Assembly: GCA_030847615.1 (NCBI GenBank)
Contig: JAUMIR010000004.1
Coordinates: forward strand, 70,339,001 to 70,403,000
Origin: Gambelia wislizenii
Lineage: Eukaryota; Chordata; Lepidosauria; Squamata; Crotaphytidae
Reading direction: 5' to 3'
DNA length: 64,000 bases
This document shows, in pieces, positions 63,300-64,000 of the stretch. The first letter of the stretch is position 1. Every line of letters starts with the position of its first letter. The notes below the pieces were generated by a model that was not told the DNA's origin, made no database searches, and was given only the letters and a program-made list of their open reading frames with translations. A program made the position numbers and the translations under genes.

Positions 63300-63465
63300 A
63301 AGGATGGGAGAAGCCCAAGGTCAAACCTCTGCTCAATCATGAAGCTTTGTTGGTGGAAGGCAAGGTTGTTGTTGATTGTTGTTGTTGTGTGACCATAAGA
63401 CAAACCTATCATAGCCTTTTTTGGAAAGGCAGGGTATAAATGATTTAATTAAATATATGAAAGGA
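63300..63465 (+). mobile_element. Possible MIR-like SINE remnant
   Basis: 'ggtcaaacctctgctcaat' resembles a B-box region and 'aaaggcagggtataaatga' a SINE/LINE tail, with a (GTT)n stretch between. Weak match. Confidence 0.3.
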
Positions 63466-63482
63466 TGCTTAATAGGTGATCA

Positions 63483-63712
63483 CTTGTTGTTATGTGCCTT
63501 CAAGTAGCTTCCAACTTATGGCAACCCTAATACAAATTTATCATGGGGGTTTCTTGGAAAGATTTGTTCAGAGGTCTTTGCCTTCCTCTGAGGCTGAAAG
63601 CGTGTAACTTGCCCAAAGTCATCCAGTGGGTTTCCATGGCTATGTGGAGATATGAACTTTTGTTTTGCAGTGTCCTAGTCCAAAACAAACCTCTATACCA
63701 CGTTGATTCTCA
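63483..63712 (-). mobile_element. Sauria SINE, reverse orientation
   Basis: On the - strand: 'aacgtggtatagaggttt' head, 'actttgggcaagttacac' middle, and 'agggttgccataagttgg...cttgaaggcac' tail ending ACAACAAC. It is more diverged than the copy at 6978, and I cannot define a target-site duplication. Confidence 0.85.
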
Positions 63713-63764
63713 GGCGATCTCTAGGGCCAACTAATATTATCCAACCTAATACTATCGATGGCTT

Positions 63765-63965
63765 AGAATCATAGCATCACAGAGTTGGAAGAGACCACAA
63801 GGTCCATCTAGTCCAATCCCCTGCCATGCAGGAGTACCTAATTAAAGCACTCCAGACAGATGGCCATCCAGCCTCTGTTTTAAAACCTCCAAAGAAGGAA
63901 ACACCACCATACTCCAAGGTAGCACATTCTACTGCCGAACAACTCTTACTGTCATTCTTCTTTGA
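63765..63965 (-). mobile_element. CR1 3' end and ORF2 C-terminal remnant
   Basis: 'agaatcatagcatcacagag', 'gttggaagagaccacaagg' and 'ctgttttaaaacctccaaag' are collinear with the copy at 36785; the match stops near 63960. Confidence 0.88.
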
Positions 63966-64000
63966 GGAAGAATCATTTGAAACCATATCACTGATGGAAA

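Larger units (their letters stand above)
59193..64000 (-). other. MFSD4A: MFSD4A intron 1 (partial, continues beyond window)
   Basis: 4.8 kb visible, with a foldback MITE, a Tigger-like MITE, ~600-bp family copy 3, a Sauria SINE and a CR1 end. 59600-61200 and 62640-63280 show nothing I can name. No frame resembles the expected N-terminal MFSD4A exon, so the promoter is also outside. Confidence 0.8.

Overview
The window is nuclear DNA of a squamate reptile, most likely a lizard. The evidence is the repeat content: a Sauria SINE (tRNA head, RTE-like tail) at 6978-7203 and another at 63483-63712, a 5S rRNA-derived 5S-Sauria SINE at 20123-20345, an ACA-type SINE at 45927-46413, many CR1 fragments, two L1 fragments and Penelope-like elements. 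The genes are split into exons with GT/AG borders. I see no bacterial genes, no CRISPR array and no viral gene.

Two protein-coding genes converge tail to tail. On the + strand, 520-618 is the terminal coding exon of ELK4 (ETS/ternary complex factor SAP-1). It is followed by about 10 kb of inferred 3' UTR ending near an AATAAA at 10621-10626. On the - strand, nine exons from 59192 down to 13580 encode the last ~432 residues of MFSD4A, a 12-TM major facilitator superfamily protein. Its inferred 3' UTR runs down to an AATAAA (- strand) at 12313-12318. All nine exons have acceptor AG and donor GT in matching phases and total 1300 coding bases. The first coding exon (about 78 residues) lies beyond the right edge. 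ELK4 and MFSD4A are convergent neighbours on human chromosome 1 as well, so this is conserved microsynteny.

Region by region: 1-10645 ELK4 last exon and repeat-bearing 3' UTR; 10650-12290 short intergenic gap with a TA microsatellite; 12292-13579 MFSD4A 3' UTR; 13580-30000 eight closely spaced MFSD4A exons; 29990-56789 a 26.8 kb intron acting as a sink for transposons; 56790-59192 two further exons; 59193-64000 part of the first intron.

The unusual material is in the mobile elements. Three Penelope-like fragments carry a hammerhead-ribozyme-like core, and one sits in a 14-bp target-site duplication inside an L1 tail. Five Tigger-like MITEs are present, two of which contain GC-rich minisatellites. 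A ~600-bp family with terminal inverted repeats that I cannot name occurs four times. A palindromic MITE family occurs five times. A strong 117-nt hairpin lies in the last MFSD4A intron. No new gene system is visible; the most interesting candidates are the ribozyme-like motifs and the unnamed ~600-bp family.
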